DNA of 64,000 bases, from assembly GCA_965279195.1 (NCBI GenBank), contig CBDIHP010000043.1, positions 252,065 through 316,064 of the forward strand. The letters run 5' to 3'. The position numbers and the translations under genes are program-made. Below, piece after piece: positions 9,107 through 18,459 of the stretch (positions are counted from its first letter, which is position 1; every line of letters starts with the position of its first letter). The DNA comes from CBDIHP01 sp965279195 (GTDB lineage: Bacteria > Planctomycetota > Planctomycetia > Isosphaerales > Isosphaeraceae). The notes beneath the pieces are model-generated. The model was not told the DNA's origin, did not search any database, and saw nothing but the letters and a program-made list of their open reading frames with translations.

Positions 9107-11125
9107 ATGCTCACGCTCATTCTGTTCGGTATCGCCATCGGATGCGCGGCCGATGAGATGACAATCGTCGAGGAGGGGAAACCCGTCGCGGTCGTGGTCT
9201 TGCCGGCGACGCCTTTTCCCATCTCCGAGCACGCGGCGAAGGAACTGTTGGATCATGTGCGGAAGGCGAGCGGGGCGACTCTGGAGATCCGCAGGGAGCC
9301 GCTCAAGGGGGACATCAAGGGGCCCATGATCTTCGTCGGGGCGACTCAGGCTGCGAAGGACGCCGGGATCAAGGTCGAGGAGCTGACGAATGAGGCGACC
9401 GTCCTCCGGTCGTCTGGCAAGGATCTGTTCATCGTCGGCAATGACGGACCCGGCGACCCACTCAGCTTCGACACCACGCGGAGCGGGACGCTCTGGGGCG
9501 TGTACGAGGTGCTGGAGCAGAATCTGGGCGTCCGCTGGCTCTGGCCGGGGGAGTTGGGGGAGGTAGTCCCGAAGGCCAGGACGATCCGGCTGCCCGCGAT
9601 GGATCGGACCTTCCGGCCGGCGTTCAACCAGCGGTTGCTGCGGCCGGGGCTGGGGGCGACGGGGTTCATCAAGGCGCATGAGGCGCTGGGGTTCTCGCCG
9701 GCGAACCGCGAGCGGTATGCGAGGGATCAGACGCTGTTCCTCCGGCGGCAGCGGATGGGCAAGTCGGAGGAGAGCTTCTACGCGCAGGCGAGTTTCGGGA
9801 ATGGACATTCATTCGAAAGCTGGTGGGAACGGTACGGCAAGGAGCATCCCGAATGGTTCCAGCTCCTGCCGAATGGGAAGCGTGGGCCCGAGGATCCGAA
9901 GCGGCCCGACCGGGTGACGATGTGCGTCTCGAACCCCGAGTTCCAGGCCGAGATCGTGAGGCGCTGGAAGGAAGAACGGCCGAAATTCGCCGGGCAGCCC
10001 TACAACATCGGCATCGGCGAGAACGACGGCTCGGCGCAGTGCGTCTGCAAGACCTGCCGCGAGTGGGACGGGCCGCCGCCGAACCTGAAGGGGCTGCCCG
10101 AGGGGCTCGAACGTTCGTTCACGCCGATGCAGGCGTCGAACCGCTACGCCCGGTTCGCCGAGGCGGTGCGGAGCAAGGCGGCGGAGATCGATCCCAATGT
10201 TCGCGTGCATTACTACGCGTATTTGAATTACTTCTGGGCTCCGGACCCGGCGATCAAGCTGCATCCGAACGTGGTGATCGGCTTCGTCCCCTGGTTCCGC
10301 GCGGCCGGGTGGTTCCCCCGGACGGACGGCGAGCAGGAGTGGATCAAGGCGCAGTGGCTCGGCTGGCAGAGGAGCGGCGTGACCATGCTCTACCGGCCCA
10401 ACTGGTTCCTCGACGGCTATTCGATGCCGTTGGTGTACATGCACCAGTTCGCCGATGCCTTCCAGTTCTACGCGAAGCACGGCATGATCGGCACCGACTT
10501 CGACTCCCTCCAGGGCCAGTGGGCCGCCCAGGGACCCAACCTCTACCTCCTCGCCCGGATCCACACCCGCCCCGAGGCCCCGGTCGATCAACTCCTCGAC
10601 GAGTATTACAACGCCTTCGGCCCCGCCTCTTCGAGCATCAAGGCCTACTGGAACTACTGGGAAGACTACGCCATTCGCAACCGCCCGAGGGCGTTCGCCT
10701 CAATCAAGAGCCGCCGCAACGGCAACTTCCGGCGCTACGCGCATTACGCCCAGGTCGCCGACGAACTCTACCCCGCCTCGTGCTTCGGGCCCGCTCGTGC
10801 GATCCTCGAACGTGCCCGCAAGGACGCCGCCGGCGACGACCTCGCCCTGCGCCGCGTGGCCTTCCTCGCCGACGGCCTCCGCCACGCCGAGGCCTGCTCA
10901 CGCACGGCGGCCGTGGTGAACGACAAGCACTCTACCCTCGCCGAGAAGCGGGCCGCTCTTACGAAATTGCTCCAACTTCGCCGGGGACTCGAATCCAGCA
11001 ACGTCGCCAACATGGACCGCGCGGCGATCATCGAGACCGATAGCTGGAAGGACATCCCCGGGTTGCTGGAATCGCTCGGCGCTCCGGTGCCCGTCACGCC
11101 GAAGCCGGCGGGCGAACCGGATTGA
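9107..11125 (+). CDS. DUF4838 family protein, probable secreted glycan-active protein
   Basis: 672 residues with a short N-terminal signal-like segment (MLTLILFGIAIGCAAD). Residues about 20-165 resemble the N-terminal domain of GH67 alpha-glucuronidases (SEHAAKELLDHVRKASG, then LWGVYEVLEQNLGVRWLWPGELGE). The middle matches DUF4838, with IGENDGSAQCVCKTC, YYAYLNYFW and GTDFDSLQGQWAAQGPNLY. The likely role is sugar-polymer binding or hydrolysis outside the cytoplasm, but catalytic acids cannot be assigned from reading alone. A strong ribosome binding site (GGAAGGA) precedes the ATG. The C-terminus is convergent with a MATE transporter gene, only 3 bases apart. Confidence 0.85.
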   Translation: MLTLILFGIAIGCAADEMTIVEEGKPVAVVVLPATPFPISEHAAKELLDHVRKASGATLEIRREPLKGDIKGPMIFVGATQAAKDAGIKVEELTNEATVLRSSGKDLFIVGNDGPGDPLSFDTTRSGTLWGVYEVLEQNLGVRWLWPGELGEVVPKARTIRLPAMDRTFRPAFNQRLLRPGLGATGFIKAHEALGFSPANRERYARDQTLFLRRQRMGKSEESFYAQASFGNGHSFESWWERYGKEHPEWFQLLPNGKRGPEDPKRPDRVTMCVSNPEFQAEIVRRWKEERPKFAGQPYNIGIGENDGSAQCVCKTCREWDGPPPNLKGLPEGLERSFTPMQASNRYARFAEAVRSKAAEIDPNVRVHYYAYLNYFWAPDPAIKLHPNVVIGFVPWFRAAGWFPRTDGEQEWIKAQWLGWQRSGVTMLYRPNWFLDGYSMPLVYMHQFADAFQFYAKHGMIGTDFDSLQGQWAAQGPNLYLLARIHTRPEAPVDQLLDEYYNAFGPASSSIKAYWNYWEDYAIRNRPRAFASIKSRRNGNFRRYAHYAQVADELYPASCFGPARAILERARKDAAGDDLALRRVAFLADGLRHAEACSRTAAVVNDKHSTLAEKRAALTKLLQLRRGLESSNVANMDRAAIIETDSWKDIPGLLESLGAPVPVTPKPAGEPD

Positions 11126-11128
11126 GGA

Positions 11129-12562
11129 TCAATGGACCACGACGGGTGCGGATTCGATGACTCGCATGGATTTCCACTTGCCGGTGCGGAACCGCAGGCC
11201 GAAGCACACGGCCATGGCGACGATGTAGGCGCTGGCGAAGCTCCAGGCCCAGAGGATGGTGCCGCCGTTGCGGACGAGGAGGTAGGTCGGGATGACCATG
11301 ATCGGCCAGGCGAGCAGGAAGGTGAACTTGGAGACATATTTCGTGTCGCCCGCGCCTCGGAGGGCGAACGAGAACGTGACGTTCACCGAGTCGGCCAGCG
11401 AGTAGACGGCCACGCACGCGAGCAGGCTGGGGACCATCGCGGCGACCCGGGCGAAGTGTTCGATCTCGCGGGAACTCTCGAAGGCCGAGACGATCGCGCG
11501 GGGGAAGAGGAGATAGATCGACGCGATCACGGCCATGTATCCGAAGATCCAGCGCAGGCCGGTGTAGGCCGACTTCTCGGCGATGTCGGGCTGGTCCGCC
11601 CCGAGCCGCTGGCCGACGAGGATCGACACGGCCTGGCCCATGCCCATCATCGGCAGGAAGGCGACCATGTTGAGGCGGACGGTCAGGGTCATCGCGCCGG
11701 TCTGGGCCTCGCCGAGCTGGCCGACGAGCTGGACGAACACGAAGAACACGAGGACATCCAGGAACACCTGGAACCCCGCCGGGCCGCCGAACTTCAGGAG
11801 TCGGCCGAAGAGGTCCCGCTCGGGCCGCCAGCCGCTGACGGTCTGGAAGTGCTCACGGTTGGACTTGTTGAAGAAGAGGATCAGGGCGACGATCGCCGAG
11901 GCCCACGAGCCGGCGGCGGTCGCCCAGCCCGCGCCGGCGATGCCCATCTCGGGGAACCCGCCGACGCCGAAGATCATCATATAATCCAGCACGCCGTTCA
12001 CCGCCGTGCCGACGGCCTCGATGCCCAGCACGGTCCAGGTCAGCCCGCGCCCGGAGAAGAAGCCGTTGATCGCGGACATCACCAGCATGGGAAGCGCGGC
12101 GAAGCAGAGGCAGCGGAGGTAGATCACCTCCATCACCTGGAGCGACTCGACGTGACCGCCCCAGCGGATCAGCCAGGGGGCGATCGGGACGATCAGCAGG
12201 AATCCCAGGCCGGACAGGATCGAGAAGTGGAGCGCCTGCCAGACCGCCGGCCCGACGCGCTCCGGGCGGTTGGCCCCGGTGTACTGCGCGACGAAGGTCG
12301 ACGCGTACCCGGCCGTCACCTGGAGCAGCCCGAACGGCAGCCAGAACCACATGAGCGCGGGGAACGACGCGGCCATCTCGCGCGAGTCGTGCCAGGAGAG
12401 CATCACGGTATCCAGGAATGTCTGGACCGTCATGAATCCCTGGCTCAGGACCAGCGGCATGGCCAGCGTGAGCAACTCGCGGCTGCCCCCCGGTTCGTGC
12501 TTCTCGACCGTCTCCGCCTCGATCCGAGGGCTCTCCACACCGTCCTGCACACTGACCGTCAT
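11129..12562 (-). CDS. MATE family multidrug/cation antiporter
   Basis: 477-residue integral membrane protein with about 12 hydrophobic segments and the MATE pattern: LLTLAMPLVLSQGFMTVQTFLDTVML at the start, VAQYTGA after helix 2, and the second-half repeat QVFLDVLVFFVFVQLVGQLG with LGADQ. MATE proteins export cationic compounds in exchange for Na+ or H+ across the inner membrane; the substrate here is unknown. Length is normal. I chose the ATG at 12562 (GAGGG about 8 bases upstream); in-frame ATGs at 12592 and 12616 lack a ribosome binding site. No regulator is adjacent. Confidence 0.9.
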   Translation of the reverse strand: MTVSVQDGVESPRIEAETVEKHEPGGSRELLTLAMPLVLSQGFMTVQTFLDTVMLSWHDSREMAASFPALMWFWLPFGLLQVTAGYASTFVAQYTGANRPERVGPAVWQALHFSILSGLGFLLIVPIAPWLIRWGGHVESLQVMEVIYLRCLCFAALPMLVMSAINGFFSGRGLTWTVLGIEAVGTAVNGVLDYMMIFGVGGFPEMGIAGAGWATAAGSWASAIVALILFFNKSNREHFQTVSGWRPERDLFGRLLKFGGPAGFQVFLDVLVFFVFVQLVGQLGEAQTGAMTLTVRLNMVAFLPMMGMGQAVSILVGQRLGADQPDIAEKSAYTGLRWIFGYMAVIASIYLLFPRAIVSAFESSREIEHFARVAAMVPSLLACVAVYSLADSVNVTFSFALRGAGDTKYVSKFTFLLAWPIMVIPTYLLVRNGGTILWAWSFASAYIVAMAVCFGLRFRTGKWKSMRVIESAPVVVH

Positions 12563-12992
12563 CGCGGAACCCTCGGGCCGACTGGAGACCATCCCTGAGC
12601 ATGCGAACAGGAGCATATCGCCATCGCCGACGCATGGCCAGCCTCAGACACGCGCGGTTGCAAATGGGTTCGCGATCCGCCCGCACCTGGTAGGGGGGGG
12701 AAGACGACGGCCGGGAGGGAGTCGTCACCCCACCGGCAGGGGGATCGGCCGCGCAGGTGGAATGGGCCGGCATCCGCACGCGTCGATGGGGGGGACGCGG
12801 CCTACGGACCCCGTCTGAGCCCCCACCTTTCCAGGTGGTGGACATCGGCCCACCCGGCGGATCGTTCCCGCGAGATTGCCCTTGCCCTGTTCGGGCAAAT
12901 CTGGCTAGCTGGCCCGATCCGACCCTGAGACAGATGTCGCGCCGGTCGGGCGTGACGGGGATCGTGTAGAGGGGCCGGGGAAAGGGATCGGC
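12563..12992. other. 430-bp intergenic region between divergent genes
   Basis: Lies between the MATE gene and a zinc-ribbon gene. It is GC-rich with runs of G and a small CCACCTTTCCAGGTGG hairpin near 12824. I see no gene and no convincing promoter. Confidence 0.4.
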
Positions 12993-14033
12993 ATGAGCCG
13001 GGTTCTGAGCTATCGATGTCGGGGGTGCGGGGAGAAGGTTGAGGTCGAGGAGCAGTATGCGGGCATGACGGTCTCTTGCCCGTTCTGCGCCAAGAGGGCG
13101 AAGGTGGCCGTCGCCACGAAGCCTGCGCCGGCGGCGGCCGATCGGATCAAGTTTGCATGCGGTTCCTGCGGGCACAGGCAATATGCGGAGGCCGCCCGCG
13201 CGGGCGAGAAGGTCAAGTGCGAGTCGTGTGGCGCGAAGCTCAGGGTCCCCGGCACGCCGACGTCGGTGTCGAGTTCGGGGCCCGTGCCGCTGCCGATCGA
13301 AACGTCGCCCGAGCCGACGCCCCTGCCGAAACCCCGAAGGCCCTCTTCGTCGAAGCGTGACGCCACGCCCGGGGATGCGCCGCCGCCGAGCCTGGATGTC
13401 TTCGGGTTCAGCGATGCTCCCCGGGCGGATCCGGACGCAGGTCCGGCTGTGGACGACGAGGGGTCGTCGCTGGTCATGCCGCTGCCATCGCGGGCGCATA
13501 TGGCGCCCAGCACGTTCTCGGCGTCGCCGGGCGTGGATGGCCCGAAGAAGCGGAAGCGCAAGCAGCAGCGGCAGCGCGAGGAGATGAAAGGATTCCTCGC
13601 GTTCGGGTTCGGGGCATTCGTGGTGATGGCGGCGCTGATTGGACTGGGGATCGCCCTGCCCAACTTCCGGTTCGCCCTGGCGCTGATCCTGATCATCCCC
13701 GGCGGCCTGCTGACCCTGCTGGGCAACGCGGCCTTCCGCCAGGTGATCGCCGAGGAGGGCTTCATCCAGATGCTCCTCTGCCGGTTCGTGCCGCTCTACA
13801 TCTTCTGGTTCGCCGCCAGGCGGTGGAGCGACGTCAAGGACCACATCATGCTCTACATGCTCGGCATGTGCCTGCTCGGACCCGGGCTCCTGATGATGTG
13901 GCTCTCGCCCGAACTCCACGGCGCCAAGGACCACCCCTTCCGCAAGAACAACAATCCCGCCGCCAAGGGCCAGGCCAACCCCGGGATGCCTCAGGGCGTG
14001 GAGGTCGAGGAACTCGACCCGGACGACCTTTGA
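12993..14033 (+). CDS. double zinc-ribbon membrane protein
   Basis: 346 residues, function unknown. Two four-cysteine zinc ribbons lie at the N-terminus (Cys9, 12, 29, 32 and Cys56, 59, 76, 79). A Pro/Ser-rich linker follows to about residue 190, then a Lys/Arg/Gln-rich stretch (PKKRKRKQQRQRE). Two to four hydrophobic segments cover about residues 200-310 (FGAFVVMAALIGLGIAL, FALALILIIPGGLLTLLG, MLYMLGMCLLGPGLLMMWL). The C-terminus is acidic. The ribbons are therefore cytoplasmic or nucleoid-facing domains on a membrane anchor (inference). GGGGAAAGGG lies before the ATG. The gene stands alone. Confidence 0.8.
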   Translation: MSRVLSYRCRGCGEKVEVEEQYAGMTVSCPFCAKRAKVAVATKPAPAAADRIKFACGSCGHRQYAEAARAGEKVKCESCGAKLRVPGTPTSVSSSGPVPLPIETSPEPTPLPKPRRPSSSKRDATPGDAPPPSLDVFGFSDAPRADPDAGPAVDDEGSSLVMPLPSRAHMAPSTFSASPGVDGPKKRKRKQQRQREEMKGFLAFGFGAFVVMAALIGLGIALPNFRFALALILIIPGGLLTLLGNAAFRQVIAEEGFIQMLLCRFVPLYIFWFAARRWSDVKDHIMLYMLGMCLLGPGLLMMWLSPELHGAKDHPFRKNNNPAAKGQANPGMPQGVEVEELDPDDL

Positions 14034-14152
14034 TGTCGGGCCACGCGCTGGGGACGCGCATCCTCAGCCACCCAGGTCGACGGTGTCGGGTGCACTGCGA
14101 CGCGTCCTCGCGTCCACCGCACTCGACCTTGGCCACGAGGGGGGGGCGTCCG

Positions 14153-14602
14153 TCAGATGGTCCAGTCGGCGATCCGGTTGGCGATGCGGGCTTCGTTTTC
14201 CTTGATGAGGTCGGCGAAGGTCGTCTGGTCGACCACGCCGGAGAGCGCGGCGCGGACGCGGCACCAGAAGCCGAAGAAGGCGCATTCGCCGTGGAACTCG
14301 CACTCCTTGGGGCGGGACTGGCTGACGCAATCGACGGGGGCGATGGGGCCGTCGATGAAGCGGATGACCTCGCCGACGGTGAGCTTGTCGGCCGGGCGGG
14401 CGAGCTTGTAACCGCCCTCCGCGCCTCGTCGGCTCTGGACGAACCCGCCCCCTTTGAGTTGGTTCAGGATCGCTTCGAGAAAACGGAGGGGGATGCGCTG
14501 CTCCTCGGCGATGTCGGCGATCTTCATCGGCCGCTCTTCGTGATGCCCGGCGAGGGTGTAGATCGCCCGGAGCGCGTAGTAACAGCGCGAGGAGACATTC
14601 AT
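14153..14602 (-). CDS. Rrf2 family transcription regulator, possibly iron-sulphur dependent
   Basis: 149-residue DNA-binding regulator. The N-terminal winged helix-turn-helix is typical of Rrf2 (YYALRAIYTLA, IPLRFLEAILNQLK, GFVQSRRGAEGGYKLAR). The C-terminal part has Cys92, Cys101 and Cys107 in the region where IscR and NsrR bind a cluster, plus Cys114. An Fe-S or redox-sensing role is therefore plausible but not shown. No iron-sulphur assembly genes or other obvious targets are next to it; the gene upstream is a large membrane protein on the same strand. Confidence 0.88.
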   Translation of the reverse strand: MNVSSRCYYALRAIYTLAGHHEERPMKIADIAEEQRIPLRFLEAILNQLKGGGFVQSRRGAEGGYKLARPADKLTVGEVIRFIDGPIAPVDCVSQSRPKECEFHGECAFFGFWCRVRAALSGVVDQTTFADLIKENEARIANRIADWTI

Positions 14603-14822
14603 TGGGGATCGCTTTTCTGGCAGGTGGGGGCAAGACGGATCGCGACCGGTGACTCTGCCGCGCTGGCTCGCATCAAAGCGGGAGGGGACCGGCCGCGTTT
14701 CCTCGACCTTCCCGTATCATCCGGGGCCGGTCAAGCCGAGTGTATGCCAGGATACTCCGACACTTGTTCGGTTTCAAACAGGGGATGCCCGCACATAGTG
14801 ATACTCAATCATTTCGGTCGGA

Positions 14823-16664
14823 TTAGATATCAGGGATTTTCCAGACGGACCACGACTTGCCCCTGAGGAGCAGGCTCCAGGGGCCCCCTCGCGGCGGGCT
14901 GGGCAGATCGGCCGGGAGCAGGAGCACATCGGGCCGGTAGCGAGACAGGAGGGCCTTGCCGTTGTCGGCCTCGATGGCCCGGAAGATGGCCAACCGGGCG
15001 GCGGCCACGGCGTCGGGTTCCCACTCAGGTAGGGACTCCGCCCCGACCTGGAATCGCCCGATTGCGCATGTCTTCGCGTAATCTTCGGCGGAGATCCCCT
15101 GCAACCAGGCGTTGAGCGCGTGGCGCTCGTGGACCTCGCGGTCGGGGATCAGGGTCGAGTGCGACGTGTGCGGGTCCTGGAACAGCATGCCCGACCGCCC
15201 CAGCAGCAGCGCCACCCTCGCCTCGGTGGGCCCGGCGAGGATCCGATCCGGCGTCAGGCCCGCCAGGCCGGGGCGGATGTCGGCCATCCCGGATAGGATC
15301 CGGCTGTTCTCGACCGCCTCCTTCGCATGGAGCGCCTCGAACGGCCGCCAGACCACGGCGAGCGCGACCATCGCCAGCGGGACCGTCGCCAGGGGGATGA
15401 GCCGGTGGGGCCGGTTCCCGGAATACCGATCCAGCACACTCGCGACGCAGGAGAGGACCAGGATCGCCCCCATCGGCGAGTAGACCAGGTTCCAGTGGTA
15501 GTTCTCGAACTCCAACCCTGTCACCATCGCGCTGTTCGCCAGCGCGAAGCCGAACAGGGCCAGCCACCAGGGCAAGGCGAGGTTCTTCAGCCGGAACGCC
15601 ACGATGGCGACGGTCGCCAGGGCGAATTTGCCCCAGAACGAGGCGTTCGCGAGGTACTGCGTCCGGGCCGGGCTCCCGGGCGGCACGGCCCAGCCTCGCG
15701 AGAGACGCTGGAGGGTTGGTTTGAACGACGGATCGGCGAACGCCTTCGCGTTCGAATAGACCTGGGGAGCACCGATCAAGAGGCCGATGACCAGCACCAT
15801 GCCGATCGCCTCCGCCCGCTCGCCGGCCTGCCCCCGATTCTGGGGCCCCCGGAATGTCTGCCAGAGGCTGACCAGGAACACCATCCCGAGCGCCGGCACC
15901 GCCGCCGTCCAGAAGAAGAAGTAGAGCTGGACGCAGAGCCCCAGCCCGATCGCCCCGGCGGCCACCCAGTATTTCCCGAATCGTCGCGCGGGCGAGAGGC
16001 TCGCGACCACCAGCAGCAAGAACGGCATGTTCAGGAGCGGCGTCACGACTCGATACTGCCCCAGCGTCTCCGGCCGGGAGGAGTCGGCCGTGCCTCGAAG
16101 CATCTGGCCCAGCAGGGAGGGCACCTGTACGAGCATCTTCCCGCCGTTGAAGCCCGGGTCCGACAGGCAGACGAGCGTCAGTCCGAGCGCCCAGGCGGTC
16201 GGATGCCGGATCGCACCCAGCAGGCGTCGGAAGGCGAGGTAGAGGGTGGCCCCGAAGAGGATCCCGCCGAGCCCACGCCAGGCCAGGTTCGTCAGCATCG
16301 CGGGGATGCCCAGCGCATGAGTGAGCCGGGCCAGGGGCACGAACTGGCACCACGCATAGAGCGTGGGCGACGATTCCGACGGCCTGGCGAACGGGTCGCG
16401 GAGCGAGTTCTCGCCATGATAGGCGATCCGCGAGATGGTCATGTACAGGATGTCGTCGCCGTCGCCCAGGTATTCGAGCGTCCCGAATCGCGCGAGCGAG
16501 GCGAGGTGCGGGGACACGGCGAGCAGCGTGGAGACGAGCACGCAAACCAGTCCGGCGACGAGGTCCGCGCGGCGGCTCGGAGGCGTCTCCTCGGATTGAC
16601 CGGCTTCGCGCGGGGTCGGGTCGGGCACGAGAAGGGCTCGCTCGACAGGGACCGGACGGTCCAT
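14823..16664 (-). CDS. polytopic membrane protein, possibly a GT-C type glycosyltransferase
   Basis: 613 residues with about 10-12 hydrophobic segments from residue 33 to about 430, then a soluble C-terminal region of about 170 residues. The first outer loop holds YLGDGDDILYMTIS; acidic residues in this loop are a feature of GT-C glycosyltransferases such as the PMT/ArnT group. That is suggestive only, and I do not recognise a specific family. The C-terminal part (LTPDRILAGPTEARVALLLG, PDVLLLPADLP) is hydrophilic and could be periplasmic. No sugar-polymer genes are adjacent. The start at 16664 gives a short hydrophilic leader before the first helix. Confidence 0.75.
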   Translation of the reverse strand: MDRPVPVERALLVPDPTPREAGQSEETPPSRRADLVAGLVCVLVSTLLAVSPHLASLARFGTLEYLGDGDDILYMTISRIAYHGENSLRDPFARPSESSPTLYAWCQFVPLARLTHALGIPAMLTNLAWRGLGGILFGATLYLAFRRLLGAIRHPTAWALGLTLVCLSDPGFNGGKMLVQVPSLLGQMLRGTADSSRPETLGQYRVVTPLLNMPFLLLVVASLSPARRFGKYWVAAGAIGLGLCVQLYFFFWTAAVPALGMVFLVSLWQTFRGPQNRGQAGERAEAIGMVLVIGLLIGAPQVYSNAKAFADPSFKPTLQRLSRGWAVPPGSPARTQYLANASFWGKFALATVAIVAFRLKNLALPWWLALFGFALANSAMVTGLEFENYHWNLVYSPMGAILVLSCVASVLDRYSGNRPHRLIPLATVPLAMVALAVVWRPFEALHAKEAVENSRILSGMADIRPGLAGLTPDRILAGPTEARVALLLGRSGMLFQDPHTSHSTLIPDREVHERHALNAWLQGISAEDYAKTCAIGRFQVGAESLPEWEPDAVAAARLAIFRAIEADNGKALLSRYRPDVLLLPADLPSPPRGGPWSLLLRGKSWSVWKIPDI

Positions 16665-16770
16665 TCATGCAATCGCGGCCAGGGGGAGATGGAGTGGACG
16701 CGCCGGGGACCCACGATAGCGGAATCTCCGGGCGATTGCGAATGGATCGGGATGCCGGTGCCGACTGTCC

Positions 16771-16798
16771 TTGACCGGATAAGCGGTTACGACACAAT
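16771..16798 (+). promoter_or_regulatory. possible sigma70-type promoter for the P-II gene
   Basis: TTGACC at 16771-16776 and CACAAT at 16793-16798, 16 bases apart. This would start transcription near 16805 and leave a leader of about 90 bases before the P-II start. No sigma54-type GG-N10-GC site is obvious. Confidence 0.4.
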
Positions 16799-16897
16799 AC
16801 GCGGGACCCCGGGCCCCGGAGGCAGCACTCCGGCCCGGTTCTCAATGACGACCCACGCCCAACCACGGAGGGCGCCCGGACGACGGGCGTGCGGCGC

Positions 16898-17245
16898 ATG
16901 AAGCTCATCATCGCGGTCATCCAGCCGAGCAAGCTCGAAGCCGTCAAGGAGGCCCTCTCCCAGGTCGAGGTCTTCCGGCTCACCGTCATGGACGTCCAGG
17001 GATTCGGACGCCAGAAGGGGTACACGGAGGTCTATCGCGGGCACGAGATCACCGTGAACCTCCTGCGCAAGATCGAGCTCCAGATCGCCGTCAACGAGGA
17101 CTTCGTCGAGCCGACCGTCAACGCGATCATCCAGGCCGGCCGGAGTGGGCCCGACGGCAAGATCGGCGACGGCAAGATCTTCATCCTGCCGCTCGACGAC
17201 TGCATCCGCATCCGCACCGGCGAACGCGGGCCGGAGGCGATCTGA
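16898..17245 (+). CDS. glnB: P-II family nitrogen regulatory protein lacking Tyr51
   Basis: 115-residue member of the P-II family, cytoplasmic trimers that sense 2-oxoglutarate and ATP/ADP and act on nitrogen proteins. MKLIIAVIQPSKLEAVKEAL, the T-loop start GFGRQKG, the B-loop GKIGDGKIF and the C-terminal RIRTGE are conserved. Two things differ from E. coli GlnB. The uridylylation residue Tyr51 is Ile (YRGHEIT), although Tyr46 is kept. About three to four residues (part of RSGPDG) are inserted before the B-loop. So this protein is probably not controlled by GlnD at that site. The ATG at 16898 gives the canonical start; an in-frame GTG 9 bases earlier is possible. No amtB or glnA is adjacent. 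Confidence 0.93.
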   Translation: MKLIIAVIQPSKLEAVKEALSQVEVFRLTVMDVQGFGRQKGYTEVYRGHEITVNLLRKIELQIAVNEDFVEPTVNAIIQAGRSGPDGKIGDGKIFILPLDDCIRIRTGERGPEAI

Positions 17246-17294
17246 GGCAGCGGGCCGAATATCGCGGGGACGCCCGCGAATACCTTGCCGCCCC

Positions 17295-17429
17295 CTTTGG
17301 AGTGCGGAAGCCAGGCTTCCGCTTTCGTTCAGCAGGAGAGTGCGAAGACGAAGCGGGACGGGACTTCAAACGTATCGCCGTCGCATTCGTCTTCTCGGAA
17401 AGCGGACGTTCGGCTTCCGCACTCCAAAG
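17295..17429. repeat. MITE-like element with 18-bp terminal inverted repeats
   Basis: 135 bp. The left end CTTTGGAGTGCGGAAGCC is exactly complementary to the right end GGCTTCCGCACTCCAAAG. Inside the left end, GCGGAAGCC and GGCTTCCGC form a 9-bp stem with a one-base loop. No coding frame of note. The same end sequence is seen at 40515-40655 and 56780-56920. Confidence 0.75.
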
Positions 17430-17479
17430 TGGCGGTTTGATCGCATCATTCGCCCCCGCGCCGGCTTGCAGGTGCCATT

Positions 17480-18445
17480 ATGACGGACTCCCCCCGGCCG
17501 CGTCGCCGACTCCGACGGATCGCCTTCTGGGTCGTCGGTCTGCTGGTCGCAATGGTCGGCGGGAGTCTCTTCGTGCCGCCACCGGCGCTGCCGGCGCTTC
17601 CCGACCCGAATGGTTACGATGACCTGATCGCCGCCGGCAAGCTCGTCACTGGAGACTGGAACCTCCCCCGGTTCGAAGCCGCCCCGGTCGAGACGATCCG
17701 GCCTCTGGTGGAAGGCAACACGAAGGCGCTGGAGCGGATCCGGCTGGGGCTGGGAAGGGAAAGCCGGTTCACCCTCGATTACAGCCCGGAGACCTTGAAT
17801 CGAGGCATCGAGGGCGTGGGCCCGCTGCGGGCCTGCGGCCGGGTCCTGCTCGCGAATGCCCGACTGGCCGCGCTGGAAGGTCGAACGTCGGAGGCGAAGG
17901 CGTTCGCACTCGACACGATCCGCGCGGGGCGGGCCGGATCCAACGGCGGGCTGGCCGTCCAGGCGCTGGCGGGGATCGCGATGGAGTCGCAGGGCCTTGC
18001 GTTGCTCGCGAAGCTCCAGGACACGCTCTCGACGGAGGAGTGCAGGGGGTTGATCGAGGACCTTGTCCGGCTCGACGCCTCTCGGGAGTCGATGCGATCG
18101 GTGTTCGACCGAGACCTGGATTACGCGTTCCGGTCCAAATCCGCCGGCATGCGGCTGTCGATGAACATCGCCTGGCCGATGCTCAAGGCGCAGCAACAGG
18201 CGGCATTCCGATCCGCGTCGAATTCGGAGCAGCAGGTCAGCCGAGACCTGCGAATGCTCGCCCTGCGACTGGCCGCGAGGGCATTTTTCCTCGACAAGGG
18301 CAAGCATCCCGCCAGCCTGGAGGAGTTGCTCAAACCCGAGTGGCGGACGTTGGGCCACGACCCGGCGAATGATCAGCCGTTCCAGATGGAAGCTCAGCCG
18401 GACGGCTCGCCGAGATTCTTCCGGAGCGTGCCCGACGCGTCGTGA
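17480..18445 (+). CDS. membrane-anchored protein of unknown function
   Basis: 321 residues, not recognised. An arginine-rich start (RPRRRLRR) precedes one hydrophobic helix at about residues 15-35 (IAFWVVGLLVAMVGGSLFV), so the protein is probably anchored by its N-terminus with the rest outside the cytoplasm. The remainder is mostly helical and soluble, with no cysteines in a metal-binding pattern. The GYDDLIAAG region just after the helix is of a kind seen in other planctomycete hypothetical proteins. It follows a MITE-like element and is convergent with the vWA gene, 14 bases apart. No ribosome binding site is clear before the ATG. Confidence 0.7.
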   Translation: MTDSPRPRRRLRRIAFWVVGLLVAMVGGSLFVPPPALPALPDPNGYDDLIAAGKLVTGDWNLPRFEAAPVETIRPLVEGNTKALERIRLGLGRESRFTLDYSPETLNRGIEGVGPLRACGRVLLANARLAALEGRTSEAKAFALDTIRAGRAGSNGGLAVQALAGIAMESQGLALLAKLQDTLSTEECRGLIEDLVRLDASRESMRSVFDRDLDYAFRSKSAGMRLSMNIAWPMLKAQQQAAFRSASNSEQQVSRDLRMLALRLAARAFFLDKGKHPASLEELLKPEWRTLGHDPANDQPFQMEAQPDGSPRFFRSVPDAS

Positions 18446-18459
18446 TCCGATGTCTCGGC

